Shown here in pieces: positions 44,377 to 53,321 of a stretch of 64,000 nucleotides of DNA. The stretch spans positions 1 through 64,000 of the forward strand of contig CAUHNN010000012.1 in the NCBI GenBank assembly GCA_959607715.1, given 5' to 3'. The DNA is from an uncultured Eggerthella sp. (GTDB lineage: Bacteria; Actinomycetota; Coriobacteriia; Coriobacteriales; Eggerthellaceae). The stretch's first letter is position 1. Every line of letters begins with the position of its first letter. The notes beneath the pieces are model-generated. The model was not told the origin of the DNA, ran no database searches, and saw only the letters and a program-made list of their open reading frames with translations. The position numbers were made by a program, and so were the translations under genes.

Positions 44377-45822
44377 TCACTCAAGAGTAGCGGTATTGGA
44401 ATCGGTTTCGGCGTTAGGGCCGTAAATCAAGGGCGTCTTATTGACCACGAAACTCTGCGCAACCGTGACATCGCCATTGAAGCCTCGCCAGAGACGGTCC
44501 CACCAAATTCCGATCCCCTCGATCACGTTAGGGGCGGCGCAGTATTCAGCGGCAACGACATCAGCGGTGGCAATGACCTCATTGTGCTGGTAGAACGTCA
44601 CGGTTCCAACTCTCTGACCGGGAACGACATCGCCGGAAACCGAATCGAACTGGAATTCCTGGGAAACATTGCCCTCAAGGGCGAACACATCGACAGAGGC
44701 ATTCGGATCGGAGAGCGTGGCCTTGAACGTCCGGTCGATCCAGCCCGAATGAGCAACATCGGCAACGACAGGGACCGACACACTCTGCCCATCGATGTCG
44801 TAGGACGTCGTTTCACTCGAGTGAACGAGCGGGTAGCTGACCGAATTGCCGTAGAACCATTCATCGAGCGTCTTGGCGTCGGTGAAGCGCTGGGATTCAG
44901 AATTGGACCCTAAGACGATCGCATAAAGAAGCTTCCCGTCGCGCTCGACCGCCCCCGCGAAACACTCGCCGGCCTTCTCGGTGTAACCCGTCTTGATGCC
45001 GCATGCGCCTTCGAGCTCACCAAGCAGCACATCGGTTGATTCGAGCTTGATGTCGACGGACTTGGTGGCACGGGTGACCTGAATGGTCGTCTTCGGGGTC
45101 TTGACGATCTCGCGGAAGACATCGTTCTTCATGGCTTCGGCGCACATGGTGGCGACATCGCGCGCAGATGAGTGCATGTCGGCATCGTAGTTGTCGAAGT
45201 CAAGGCCATGAGGATTCGCGAACAGGGAATTGGTCATGCCGAGTTCAGCGGCCTTCTTGTTCATGGCATAGATGAAAACGTCGTACGAGGACTCGGGGAC
45301 GTTCTGATCTCCCGACTCCTGGAGTTGGCGCTTGATGTCCTCGCCCATCGATTCCGCGATGCCCTGAGCGGCATCGTTGCCCGACGCGAGCATGAGGGCT
45401 TTCAGCGCCGTTTCAAGCGTCATCGTGTCGCCTGCTTTGAGCTGCGCAGACGATTCACCGATGGAAGCGGCGGTGTCGCTGATGGTGATCTGGGTATTCT
45501 GAGGATCCCCGTATTGCAGGGCAACAAGGGAAGTCATCACCTTCGTGACCGAAGCGATATGACACTGGGCGTCCGCATCGCGCTCGAAGTAGACGGTACC
45601 GTCCTCGGAGACGAGAATGGAACGCTCAGCGACGATGTTGGGGCAATCCGAAGTGGTGAGCCCGCGCTGCTCGACCGATAAGCCCGCGACGATATCGCTC
45701 GTGCGCACGTCCGCAAACGCAAGCGCTGGCGCGCAGATAAGCGCGCCAGACAGAGCGAAAGCAATGCAGATACCCGCGATCCTGCGAGTTCGGACAAAAA
45801 GGAAGGTTTTAGTCGACGACAT
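44377..45822 (-). CDS. D-alanyl-D-alanine carboxypeptidase (penicillin-binding protein, DacF type)
   Basis: A 481-residue secreted enzyme with a signal peptide (about 1-37, ending ALAFA-DV). The serine-acyl motif is SVTK (S91), the second SGN (near 147) and the third KTG, so the active site is complete. It trims the terminal D-Ala of peptidoglycan stem peptides. A C-terminal PBP5-like beta-domain follows, ending in about 90 residues with a possible membrane segment. The ATG at 45822 lies inside the end of the ACT gene and follows GGAAG. Confidence 0.9.
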   Translation of the reverse strand: MSSTKTFLFVRTRRIAGICIAFALSGALICAPALAFADVRTSDIVAGLSVEQRGLTTSDCPNIVAERSILVSEDGTVYFERDADAQCHIASVTKVMTSLVALQYGDPQNTQITISDTAASIGESSAQLKAGDTMTLETALKALMLASGNDAAQGIAESMGEDIKRQLQESGDQNVPESSYDVFIYAMNKKAAELGMTNSLFANPHGLDFDNYDADMHSSARDVATMCAEAMKNDVFREIVKTPKTTIQVTRATKSVDIKLESTDVLLGELEGACGIKTGYTEKAGECFAGAVERDGKLLYAIVLGSNSESQRFTDAKTLDEWFYGNSVSYPLVHSSETTSYDIDGQSVSVPVVADVAHSGWIDRTFKATLSDPNASVDVFALEGNVSQEFQFDSVSGDVVPGQRVGTVTFYQHNEVIATADVVAAEYCAAPNVIEGIGIWWDRLWRGFNGDVTVAQSFVVNKTPLIYGPNAETDSNTATLE

Positions 45823-46231
45823 AGATATCTTCCGGCTTGCAGACGTCGAAGCCGGCAGCGGCAAGCTTCACGTCAAGCGACGGGTCGGCAACCTTGAGGA
45901 CATCGACGGCGTAGTCGCCCGTTATGAAGCAGTGCGCATACTCGATGTTGATGTTGGACTCGTTGAGGTAATCCATGAGGTTGGCCAGTTCGCCCGGCTT
46001 GTTGGGCACTTTGATGGCAACGACGTCGATGAGGCGCGCACGGTAGCCAGCATCCTGGAGAACGGAGCATGCCATTTCGGGAGTATCGCAGAAGATGCGA
46101 AGAACACCGAAATCCGCCGTGTCCGCCAAGAACAACGCCTGCATGTTGATGCCGGCATCGGAAATGGTGCGGACGGCGCTTGCAAGGCGACCTTCCTCGT
46201 TTTCAAGAAAAACAGTGAGCTGAGAAATCAT
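45809..46231 (-). CDS. ACT-domain protein 2
   Basis: A 140-residue protein of two ACT domains (LTVFLENEEGRLASAV.. and VVAIKVPNKPGELANL..). It is a paralogue of the protein at 41170-41580 and sits after a ligase gene, overlapping its stop by one base (TAATG). It probably senses an amino acid or aryl-acid linked to ligase 2; no ligand is known. Confidence 0.85.
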   Translation of the reverse strand: MISQLTVFLENEEGRLASAVRTISDAGINMQALFLADTADFGVLRIFCDTPEMACSVLQDAGYRARLIDVVAIKVPNKPGELANLMDYLNESNINIEYAHCFITGDYAVDVLKVADPSLDVKLAAAGFDVCKPEDIYVVD

Positions 46232-47538
46232 TAGTAGAGTCCTTCCCTCAAGTCTACGATGCGCTTAGCCTTGCCCTCGCTGCGCTCGAGCGTTTTCGGT
46301 TCGACGATCTTCACGTCGACGGCGATCTGAAGATTCTCCTTCAGAGCCTTCTGAAGATCCTTCTTGAGCTTCTCGAGGCGACGAATCTCGTCGAACGGGA
46401 ATTCGAGAACCGTTTCGACAAGAAGCTCAACGTGATCGAGCGTGCCCTTCGTGGAGAGAATGAGCTGATACTGCGGAGCAATCTCGGGGAACGCCACGAT
46501 CTCCTCTTCGATCTGCGAGGGGAAAACGTTGACGCCGCGCAGGATCATCATGTCGTCGGTGCGACCCTGGATGCGATCCATGCGACGAGAGGTACGACCG
46601 CAGGCGCACTGACCCGGGATGATGCGGGAGATGTCGCGTGTGCGGTAACGAACGAGCGGAGAGCAGTCCTTGCAGAGAGTCGTGAACACGACTTCGCCCC
46701 ATTCACCGTCGGGGACAGGCTGAAGCGTTTTAGGATCGACGATCTCGATGATGAACTGGTCCTCGCAAACATGGAGGCCGTGCTGCTCCGAGCACTCGCA
46801 GGCAACGCCCGGCCCCATGATCTCGGAAAGGCCGTAGATGTCGTAGACCTGGATGCCGAGCTTCTGCTCGATTTCCTTGCGCGTCGACTCGCTGCAGGGT
46901 TCGGCGCCGAGGATACCGGCATGGATCGGGAAATCCTTTGCGGGATCGTACCCCTCTTCGTAGGCGACCTCGGCGATGTTGAGGGCATAGGAAGGAGTGC
47001 AGCACAAGCAATCGACGCCGAATTCGTCCATCAGGCGAACCTGGCGCTTCGTGTTGCCGGTCGACATGGGAAGAACCGTGCAGCCGGCACGCTCGCCGCC
47101 GTAGTGAGCTCCCAAACCACCCGTGAACAGGCCGTAGCCGTAGGAAACCTGAAGGGTGGAGTTGTTGTCGCAATCGGCCGCATAGAGCGCACGGGCGAAG
47201 CAATCGCCCCAACGCTCGAGATCGGACTGGGTATAGCCGACCACCGTAGCGGTGCCGGTGGTGCCCGAGGAGCAATGGATACGCGAAACTTCGCTCTTGT
47301 CGACAGCGAACAGCCCGAAGGGATACGCATCGCGCATATCCTGCTTGACCGTGAACGGGAAGCGAGCCAAATCGGAAAGAGAGGTGATGTCCTCCGGCTT
47401 CACGCCGGCCTTGTCGAACGATTCGCGGTAAAACGGGATTTTCTCGTATACGCGCTTGACGAGAGCCTTGAGACGTTCAAGCTGAAGTTCTTCCAGCTCT
47501 TGACGCGGCATGGTTTCGATCTCGGGTTGGTAATACAC
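46231..47538 (-). CDS. Phenylacetate-CoA ligase-type aryl-CoA ligase 2
   Basis: A 435-residue PaaK-family ligase. The phosphate loop reads SSGTTGTA (90-97), so the Lys-Pro of SSGTTGKP is replaced by Thr-Ala; similar loops occur in other anaerobe ligases and do not by themselves mean loss of activity. CACGRTSRRM and RGVNVFPSQIEEE are present. The start is a GTG with GGAAGG about 10 bases upstream. It leads the ligase-ACT-carboxypeptidase part of the run. Confidence 0.88.
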   Translation of the reverse strand: MYYQPEIETMPRQELEELQLERLKALVKRVYEKIPFYRESFDKAGVKPEDITSLSDLARFPFTVKQDMRDAYPFGLFAVDKSEVSRIHCSSGTTGTATVVGYTQSDLERWGDCFARALYAADCDNNSTLQVSYGYGLFTGGLGAHYGGERAGCTVLPMSTGNTKRQVRLMDEFGVDCLCCTPSYALNIAEVAYEEGYDPAKDFPIHAGILGAEPCSESTRKEIEQKLGIQVYDIYGLSEIMGPGVACECSEQHGLHVCEDQFIIEIVDPKTLQPVPDGEWGEVVFTTLCKDCSPLVRYRTRDISRIIPGQCACGRTSRRMDRIQGRTDDMMILRGVNVFPSQIEEEIVAFPEIAPQYQLILSTKGTLDHVELLVETVLEFPFDEIRRLEKLKKDLQKALKENLQIAVDVKIVEPKTLERSEGKAKRIVDLREGLY

Positions 47539-47574
47539 CTGCTCAATCCTTCCGGTCCTCCGGCTCGGGTGGCG

Positions 47575-49977
47575 TTACTGCTTGGCCGTGCCTTTGACTA
47601 TCACTTCGTTTTTCGGGTCGTACGACGATGAGAAGGTGTCCTCATGCAGCGTCTTCCCCTCGGAGTCCTTCACCGTGCGAACGATGGTGATGCTGCTCCC
47701 ATCGACCCCGGTCGTTTCAACGTATTCGGTGCCTTTGGCAACGGTGTCGTCGGTGCGGTAGGTCGTCGAGAACTTCTGGCCTTCCTGCCATTCACCGTAC
47801 TCCGTTGAAACCTGATAGTGGGGATCGACTCCCCACAGTGTAGCGGTTACCGAAGAGTTCGTGTACGTCATCACCAGCAAAACATCGGAGGACGTGTCGT
47901 TTTGCCAGGCGAGGTCCATGTCGGGATACGCAATCGCAGCGTCCCTCCCCTCGGGGTAGCTGGAGATGCGAAGCGTGTGGTTGTAGCGCTTGGTGACGGG
48001 GTATCCCGCATCGTAGACGCAATTGAATACCGTGGTGGCCACTTGGCAGATGCCACCGCCGATCGCATCGGAATACTCTCCCCCCACGATAGCTCCCGCA
48101 TCTTTGTAGCCGCGCTCCTTGGTGGCCTCGCCCGCGATGTCGTTGAACGACCACTCCCCGCCCGCGACGCACACGGAATCGTTGAGGTAATCTGAGGCCA
48201 CGTGGATGTTATTGACGCGGGCGTCGTTACCCGAAGAATACTGCGTGGTAAACGACGAGATCTCCATCACAAGACCGAAGCTCTTGGCCTCGTCGAAGGA
48301 CATGGAGCTCGGAAGCTCGGAGGAGGCGACCTCGTAGGTCGGGGCCTCGGTACGTGAGGCTTCGACGAAAAACGAAGCGTTGAGTTCGGCCACCGAGTCG
48401 CTTGCCTTCGGGACGGTGCCGCTCGCGTTGGTCGATACGGTCACGGATCCGTCATCGCCCTTCGAGAGGGACACGGAAAGGTTGTCTTGATCGATCTTGG
48501 AATGAAGCGAGGCGAGAATGGCGTTCGTCGCCTTCGATTCGTCGAAGCATGCAACAAGCTTCCATGAATCGCCGTCCTGCTCAACCGACGTGACGACGAG
48601 TGAACCGAGGTCCTGCCGAGAGGCGTTCCAGCTCTGATCCTCGAAGGTGAAGACCGCCCCTTGCGAAATCGAGGAATTGATGACGTCTGCCGTATGCTGA
48701 GCGGCGGCTTCATCGATCTGGAGGGGAAGATACGTGGCCTCTAGCACGGTCGAGGGCGCTTCTTCGGTGCCCAAATAGGCTGCATTGAGGCAATCGACGA
48801 GCCACTCGTAGGTGATCTCGTTGCCATCTTGCCCCTGAGTCGTCGACGCTACGCCGTCCTTGACCTCCACATCCCAATTGATACGCTGCTGTCCGACGGC
48901 CTTCGTCATCTCGAGACGCAATTCGTCGACGAGCGTCCCGTTGAACGTGCAGGCGGGAGCGACGAGCCAACCGCCCAGCGCGGATTGGATCCTCGCGACA
49001 AGCCCCCCGTTGCCTCGGCCAACCTGATAGGCGTCCTCGACAAGGGCGTCGACGTCGAGCGTCGCCTCGACATACGATGCGGGCACGGTCCACTGGGTAC
49101 GGTTATCAAGCGATTCCTCGTAGGATATCTGCTCTTCAAGGGAAGGGTCGGTGGCATATTCCTTGGGATTGGCCTGGTCGTCAGCCGTCGCAAAGAACAC
49201 AGGCGCGTTGGAAGCGACGCGATGGGAGTACTCGTTCGACACGAGATCGACCGCCTCCTGTTTCGTCTTTCCGCCGACTTCGATGTCGCCGATGGAAACG
49301 CCGGCATGGATCTTCCCGTCAGTGAGCTGATGATCGAGGAAAAGGCCCGTGCCAAACACCAGCGCCACCATGCACACGGCGACGACGATACGCCGACTCA
49401 TACGAGAACGGGATCCCCTCCCCTTCTTGCGAGTGCGCGTCTCCTGGGCGCTCGAAGCGTGTACACCGCTTCGATCCGTGCGCGCGGAAGAAGGCTCGCC
49501 GCGGCGGCCAGGACCACCCTGAACGCTACCGACCTGAACGTCGTTGCGCCGACGCGGGCGAGGCGCGTTTTGATGGGCGGCGCGCTTCGAGGAAGGGGAA
49601 GCCCCTTTCGTCCAAATGCCGTCGTAGAGCGCCTGATCGCCGACGCGACTGGATGCCGACGACGAAGAGGGGCCCGCCTTGCGACGCGAGGGCTCGGCGT
49701 CGATACGCGTGCGTTGACGAGGGCGTGGAGCGCCCGTTTGAGCGCTGCGCTCCTGCTTTCGATTCGAAGGCGACTGCGCAGCGCCTTCATCACCCGAAGG
49801 CTCTGCGGCGCTTATCGCGGCGTTTCTGATTTCATCGATACGAGCGGACGTGCGAAGCGTGCGCATCTCTTCCGCGCGGGGCGCGCGGTTCACGCTCGGG
49901 CGCGAGGCGGCGGGATCGCGTCGAGAGGAAGGCGACGCAACGGCGCGTGGGCGTCTACTGCGGTGCGAATCGCTCAT
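47575..49977 (-). CDS. VanW-family cell-envelope protein with long basic N-terminus
   Basis: An 800-residue protein. The first 190 residues are an Arg/Ser/Pro/Ala-rich, likely disordered cytoplasmic segment. One membrane helix follows (about 195-215). The outer part has peptidoglycan-binding-type repeats (about 225-520) and a VanW domain with GGEWSFND and the conserved GGGICQVATTVFNC. VanW proteins occur in vancomycin-resistance clusters and widely as envelope proteins of unclear function. The ATG overlaps the upstream phosphatidyltransferase stop (ATGA). Confidence 0.85.
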   Translation of the reverse strand: MSDSHRSRRPRAVASPSSRRDPAASRPSVNRAPRAEEMRTLRTSARIDEIRNAAISAAEPSGDEGAAQSPSNRKQERSAQTGAPRPRQRTRIDAEPSRRKAGPSSSSASSRVGDQALYDGIWTKGASPSSKRAAHQNAPRPRRRNDVQVGSVQGGPGRRGEPSSARTDRSGVHASSAQETRTRKKGRGSRSRMSRRIVVAVCMVALVFGTGLFLDHQLTDGKIHAGVSIGDIEVGGKTKQEAVDLVSNEYSHRVASNAPVFFATADDQANPKEYATDPSLEEQISYEESLDNRTQWTVPASYVEATLDVDALVEDAYQVGRGNGGLVARIQSALGGWLVAPACTFNGTLVDELRLEMTKAVGQQRINWDVEVKDGVASTTQGQDGNEITYEWLVDCLNAAYLGTEEAPSTVLEATYLPLQIDEAAAQHTADVINSSISQGAVFTFEDQSWNASRQDLGSLVVTSVEQDGDSWKLVACFDESKATNAILASLHSKIDQDNLSVSLSKGDDGSVTVSTNASGTVPKASDSVAELNASFFVEASRTEAPTYEVASSELPSSMSFDEAKSFGLVMEISSFTTQYSSGNDARVNNIHVASDYLNDSVCVAGGEWSFNDIAGEATKERGYKDAGAIVGGEYSDAIGGGICQVATTVFNCVYDAGYPVTKRYNHTLRISSYPEGRDAAIAYPDMDLAWQNDTSSDVLLVMTYTNSSVTATLWGVDPHYQVSTEYGEWQEGQKFSTTYRTDDTVAKGTEYVETTGVDGSSITIVRTVKDSEGKTLHEDTFSSSYDPKNEVIVKGTAKQ

Positions 49978-50627
49978 CGGGAATTACCAGCGCCTTCCCT
50001 CTCAGCGCGCATGGCGATGCGCATCTTGGCTATACCCTGCTGAGCATAGTAGACGGTGGTGCCGATCGCCAAAGCGAGTCCGGCGTAGATGAACCAAAAG
50101 CCCCACGAGTACAGCTCACCGTTGAACCCAGGCAACCAAGCGAAATCAACCATTCCCAAACCAGTCAAAAGCGGCCAATTGAGCAGAACGCCGGCAAAGC
50201 CCACGTAGAGAAACGTCGTGGCGAACTTTCCGGCGTAAACAACCGGGACACGCACCTTCCAGCGTGAAAGAAGATATCCCCCGCCGATAAGCATGAGAAG
50301 ATCGCGCGCCACGACGAGCAGGACAATCCAGACGGGCATACGCCCAATAATGAGAAGGGCAACGACGCCGGAAATCATGAGGAAACGATCGACGAACGGA
50401 TCGAGCAGACGCCCGAGCTTGGTGACGGTATTGGTGCTTCGTGCAATATGACCGTCGATCCAGTCGGTGCCCGCGGCGAAGGCGAAGACGAGCGTAGCGG
50501 CTAGATTGAAGTCATTGAACAGCAGGATGAGAAAGACAGGAATCATGCAAAGGCGCATGAAGGACAAGACGTTAGGCAACGTCAAGATGCGATCGCTTAC
50601 TTCGTATTCGATGGTATCGTTCGACAC
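49974..50627 (-). CDS. CDP-alcohol phosphatidyltransferase (second PgsA-like protein)
   Basis: A membrane enzyme of 217 residues with the family motif D-x2-DG-x2-AR-x8-G-x3-D-x3-D in TDWIDGHIARSTN..LGRLLDPFVDR. It joins an alcohol to phosphatidate from a CDP-lipid; phosphatidylglycerophosphate or cardiolipin-type products are possible, and a fused PgsA exists at 22190. The start is uncertain: the first ATG (50636) touches GAGGG with no spacing, whereas a GTG at 50627 has 9 bases, so the GTG is used here. Translation is coupled to the VanW gene. Confidence 0.8.
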   Translation of the reverse strand: MSNDTIEYEVSDRILTLPNVLSFMRLCMIPVFLILLFNDFNLAATLVFAFAAGTDWIDGHIARSTNTVTKLGRLLDPFVDRFLMISGVVALLIIGRMPVWIVLLVVARDLLMLIGGGYLLSRWKVRVPVVYAGKFATTFLYVGFAGVLLNWPLLTGLGMVDFAWLPGFNGELYSWGFWFIYAGLALAIGTTVYYAQQGIAKMRIAMRAEREGAGNSR

Positions 50628-50646
50628 GTATTTCATCCCTCACACA

Positions 50647-50675
50647 GAAACCGGGCTCATTACGAGCCCGGTTTC
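50647..50675 (-). terminator. 12-bp hairpin after the Ech operon
   Basis: GAAACCGGGCTC (50647-50658) pairs perfectly with GAGCCCGGTTTC (50664-50675), loop ATTAC. It lies 31 bases past the ferredoxin gene on the - strand and before the phosphatidyltransferase gene. The T-run is weak. Confidence 0.6.
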
Positions 50676-50705
50676 GACGTCATTGCGGTTTCGAAGAAGT
50701 GCGTC

Positions 50706-51167
50706 TTATTCGCCTTGATCTTCAGCTTTCTTCTTGTCGCGCGCCGCTTTGGCTTCTTTTGCAGCCTTGATTCTAGCAGCTTTCTCTTCCTCTTTGCGCT
50801 TAAGCTCCGCCTGTTCGTCTTCTGTCAACTCCGGCTTCTCGAACGTCTCGATCCGCTTCTTAGCGGAAGGATGAACGAGGACGGGGTTCATCGAAAGACA
50901 GGACTTGGGGCACTCGCGCACACAGGAACCGCATTGGATGCACGCGAAGCGATCGATCGACCAGGTGCCATGTTCCTTATCGACGCTGATCGCGCCCGTA
51001 GGGCAGCGCTTCTGGCAGATACTGCACATGATGCAGTCGTGCAGATCGCATTCGATAAGGCCCTTCATGGCAGCAGGGTGCTCAGGCTCCGCTATCGGAT
51101 ACATAACCGTTTCAGGCTTTTTGAACAACGACCGGAGGGTCATTTTTCCCAGTTTGAAACCACCCAT
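50706..51167 (-). CDS. echF: Ech hydrogenase, ferredoxin-like subunit F
   Basis: A 153-residue electron-transfer subunit with two 4Fe-4S motifs: C45, C48, C51, C55 and C76, C79, C82, C86. It takes electrons from soluble ferredoxin into the complex, as NuoI does in complex I. The last 35 residues are a Lys/Ala/Glu-rich helix-like tail (KRKEEEKAARIKAAKEA), unusual for the family and echoed in subunit D. It is the last gene of the six-gene operon. Confidence 0.9.
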   Translation of the reverse strand: MGGFKLGKMTLRSLFKKPETVMYPIAEPEHPAAMKGLIECDLHDCIMCSICQKRCPTGAISVDKEHGTWSIDRFACIQCGSCVRECPKSCLSMNPVLVHPSAKKRIETFEKPELTEDEQAELKRKEEEKAARIKAAKEAKAARDKKKAEDQGE

Positions 51168-51173
51168 CGTTGC

Positions 51174-52262
51174 CTACCTTTCCGTGCAGCTGATGCAGGG
51201 GTCGATCGTCAGAATGATCATATTGACGTCGGCGATATCGCATCCCTTAAGCGCCATGGTCATGCCGGCGATATTCTGCGAAGTAGGGGTACGGATACGC
51301 ATACGCTCGAGGTTCTTCGTGCCGTTGCCGGAACAGTAGTAGTAAACCTCGCCACGAGGCTGCTCAAGGATGCTGCAGGCCTCGCTTCCAGCCGCAGGGG
51401 CACCCTTGACGGGCACATGGAAATCGCCCTCGGGGATCTTGTCGATGAGCTCGCAGATCATGTCAATGGACTGGGAAACCTCGAGAGCGCGCACCTTGAT
51501 GCGAGCATAGCAGTCGCCGCCCGTATCGAGGATCGGCTCGAACGAGGCAAGATCGCCATAGGCTCCGATGCCGAGGCAGCGAACGTCGTTGTTCACGTTG
51601 CTCGCGCGGGCGAACGGGCCGACCATCCCGTATTCGATCGCGTGCTCCTCGTCGATGTATCCGACGCCGACGGTACGGTTCTTCACCGAAGAATCCTTGA
51701 GGAATGCGCCGCACAGCTCGTCGTACTCCTTGCGCATGCCCTGCATGGTGTCCTTAATCGAAGCGAGCATAGGTGCATCGATGTCCTTGGTGACGCCACC
51801 AAGAAGCGTGTAGGACAAAATCACGCGGCCACCGCTGACTGCCTCGAAGATGGAAAGAACGCGCTCGCGCAAACGCCACGTGTGCATGAAGAGCGATTCG
51901 TAACCGAAGGCATCAGCGGCAAGGCCCATCCAAAGCAGATGGGAATGGATACGGGACAGCTCGTGCATGATCGAACGAAGGAATTCGGCGCGCTTGGGAA
52001 CCTCGACGCCCATAAGGGCCTCAACGGTCTGGGCGTAGCCGTAGCTATGACCGAAGGCGCAGATGCCGCAGATGCGCTCTGCAACATAGATGTACTGATG
52101 GATGTCGTGGGTCTCGACGAGCTTTTCAAGGCCCCTGTGGATGAAGCCGATCTGAGGCAACACATCGAGCACGGTTTCGTCTTGAACGACAAGGTCGAGA
52201 TGGAGCGGTTCGGGAAGAACCGGGTGCTGAGGACCAAATGGAATGACTTGCGCTTTTCCCAT
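51174..52262 (-). CDS. echE: Ech [NiFe] hydrogenase large (catalytic) subunit E
   Basis: A 362-residue subunit homologous to NuoD. The nickel-iron site is complete: RICGICAFGH (63-72, C65 and C68) and DPCISCTER at the end (C356 and C359). Only three residues follow C359, so there is no C-terminal extension for a maturation protease to remove, as reported for some group 4 enzymes. The start at 52262 lies one base after subunit D; a longer frame to 52469 is a shadow. No hyp maturation genes are in the window. Confidence 0.93.
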   Translation of the reverse strand: MGKAQVIPFGPQHPVLPEPLHLDLVVQDETVLDVLPQIGFIHRGLEKLVETHDIHQYIYVAERICGICAFGHSYGYAQTVEALMGVEVPKRAEFLRSIMHELSRIHSHLLWMGLAADAFGYESLFMHTWRLRERVLSIFEAVSGGRVILSYTLLGGVTKDIDAPMLASIKDTMQGMRKEYDELCGAFLKDSSVKNRTVGVGYIDEEHAIEYGMVGPFARASNVNNDVRCLGIGAYGDLASFEPILDTGGDCYARIKVRALEVSQSIDMICELIDKIPEGDFHVPVKGAPAAGSEACSILEQPRGEVYYYCSGNGTKNLERMRIRTPTSQNIAGMTMALKGCDIADVNMIILTIDPCISCTER

Positions 52263-52263
52263 G

Positions 52264-52866
52264 CTATTCACCCTTCTCCGCAGAATCATCGGCCGTGGAC
52301 TTCTTCGCGCGCTTCGCTTTAGCGAGCATCGCCGCGCGAACCTTCGCAGCCTTTTCCGGATCCATGGCGGCAAGCTTCGCTTCAAGTTCGGGGTCGACTC
52401 CCCCAGCGGGGGCTTCGCCTTGGGCTTTGGCTTTCGCCTTGGCTTCCTTCGCCGCCTTGGCCGCAGCAAGCTTAGCGGCCTTTTCGCGTGCCGCGAGCTG
52501 AGCGGGCGAAACGATCGTCATGGGGGCCTCAACGCCTTCACCGAGGCGGTAGAACGTTCCATGGAAGTCGAGAACGTTACCGACAACGTTGACTCCGAAG
52601 AGGTCATGCGCCTCGTTTTCGTAGACGAAACAGGCGATGAAATCCTCAGTGACCGAAGGCACCTCCGTTTCGCCCTTGATGATGCCGGTTATCTTGAAAT
52701 TGACGACTTCTGCGCCCTTCACGAAGGAATAGATCAACGTGATGGAATCGTCCTGCTCAAGTTTGGGAGCGATCTGGGCGAGGCGATAGCCCTTCTCCTT
52801 GAAGCTCTTGCATGTCGCGGTCAGATCCCCCAATGCAAGAGGACGGAAATCCTGTTCGATGGCCAT
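52264..52866 (-). CDS. echD: Ech hydrogenase subunit D (NuoC-like)
   Basis: A 200-residue subunit whose first 125 residues match the NuoC/EchD fold (YRLAQIAPKLEQDDSITLIYSF, ENEAHDLFGVNVVGN), with the conserved EAHDLFG motif. Residues about 125-200 are an Ala/Lys-rich tail (AAREKAAKLAAAKAAKEAK and more) predicted to be a long basic helix, absent from standard EchD. It sits between subunits C and E and links them in the complex. Confidence 0.88.
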   Translation of the reverse strand: MAIEQDFRPLALGDLTATCKSFKEKGYRLAQIAPKLEQDDSITLIYSFVKGAEVVNFKITGIIKGETEVPSVTEDFIACFVYENEAHDLFGVNVVGNVLDFHGTFYRLGEGVEAPMTIVSPAQLAAREKAAKLAAAKAAKEAKAKAKAQGEAPAGGVDPELEAKLAAMDPEKAAKVRAAMLAKAKRAKKSTADDSAEKGE

Positions 52867-52868
52867 TC

Positions 52869-53312
52869 CTACTCACCTCGTTTCTTGTTCTTCATGGCGA
52901 TTGCCTTTTCCTCGAGAACGGCAACGCCTTGCACTACTGCATCGATGATGCTTTCCGGCCGAACGGCGCACCCAGGCGCATACACGTCGACGGGGATGGC
53001 TTGATCGATTCCACCGATAACGTTGTAGCAATCATGGAAGATGCCCCCCGAGCAAGCACACGTGCCGCACGCGACAACGACCTTGGGCTCGATCATCTGA
53101 TCGTAGATTTCCTTGATGACCGAAACGTTGGCCTCGTTGACGCTTCCCGTCACGAGGAAGATATCCGCGTGCTTTGGATTGCCGGTGTTGATGACGCCGA
53201 AACGCTCAGCATCGTAGAGGGGCGTAAGCGCGGCGAGAACCTCGATGTCGCAGCCGTTGCAGCTCGATCCATCGTAATGGATGATCCAAGGAGATTTTGA
53301 AATCGAAGACAT
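52869..53312 (-). CDS. echC: Ech hydrogenase small subunit C (NuoB-like)
   Basis: A 147-residue subunit carrying the 4Fe-4S cluster next to the catalytic site. Its cysteines are C18 and C21 (SSCNGCDIE), one in ACGTCACSGG (82-87) and C115 (APGCAVRP), the NuoB pattern. It passes electrons to the NiFe site in subunit E. Gene order A-B-C-D-E-F is the same as in known Ech operons. Confidence 0.93.
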   Translation of the reverse strand: MSSISKSPWIIHYDGSSCNGCDIEVLAALTPLYDAERFGVINTGNPKHADIFLVTGSVNEANVSVIKEIYDQMIEPKVVVACGTCACSGGIFHDCYNVIGGIDQAIPVDVYAPGCAVRPESIIDAVVQGVAVLEEKAIAMKNKKRGE

Positions 53313-53321
53313 ACGCTCTCC

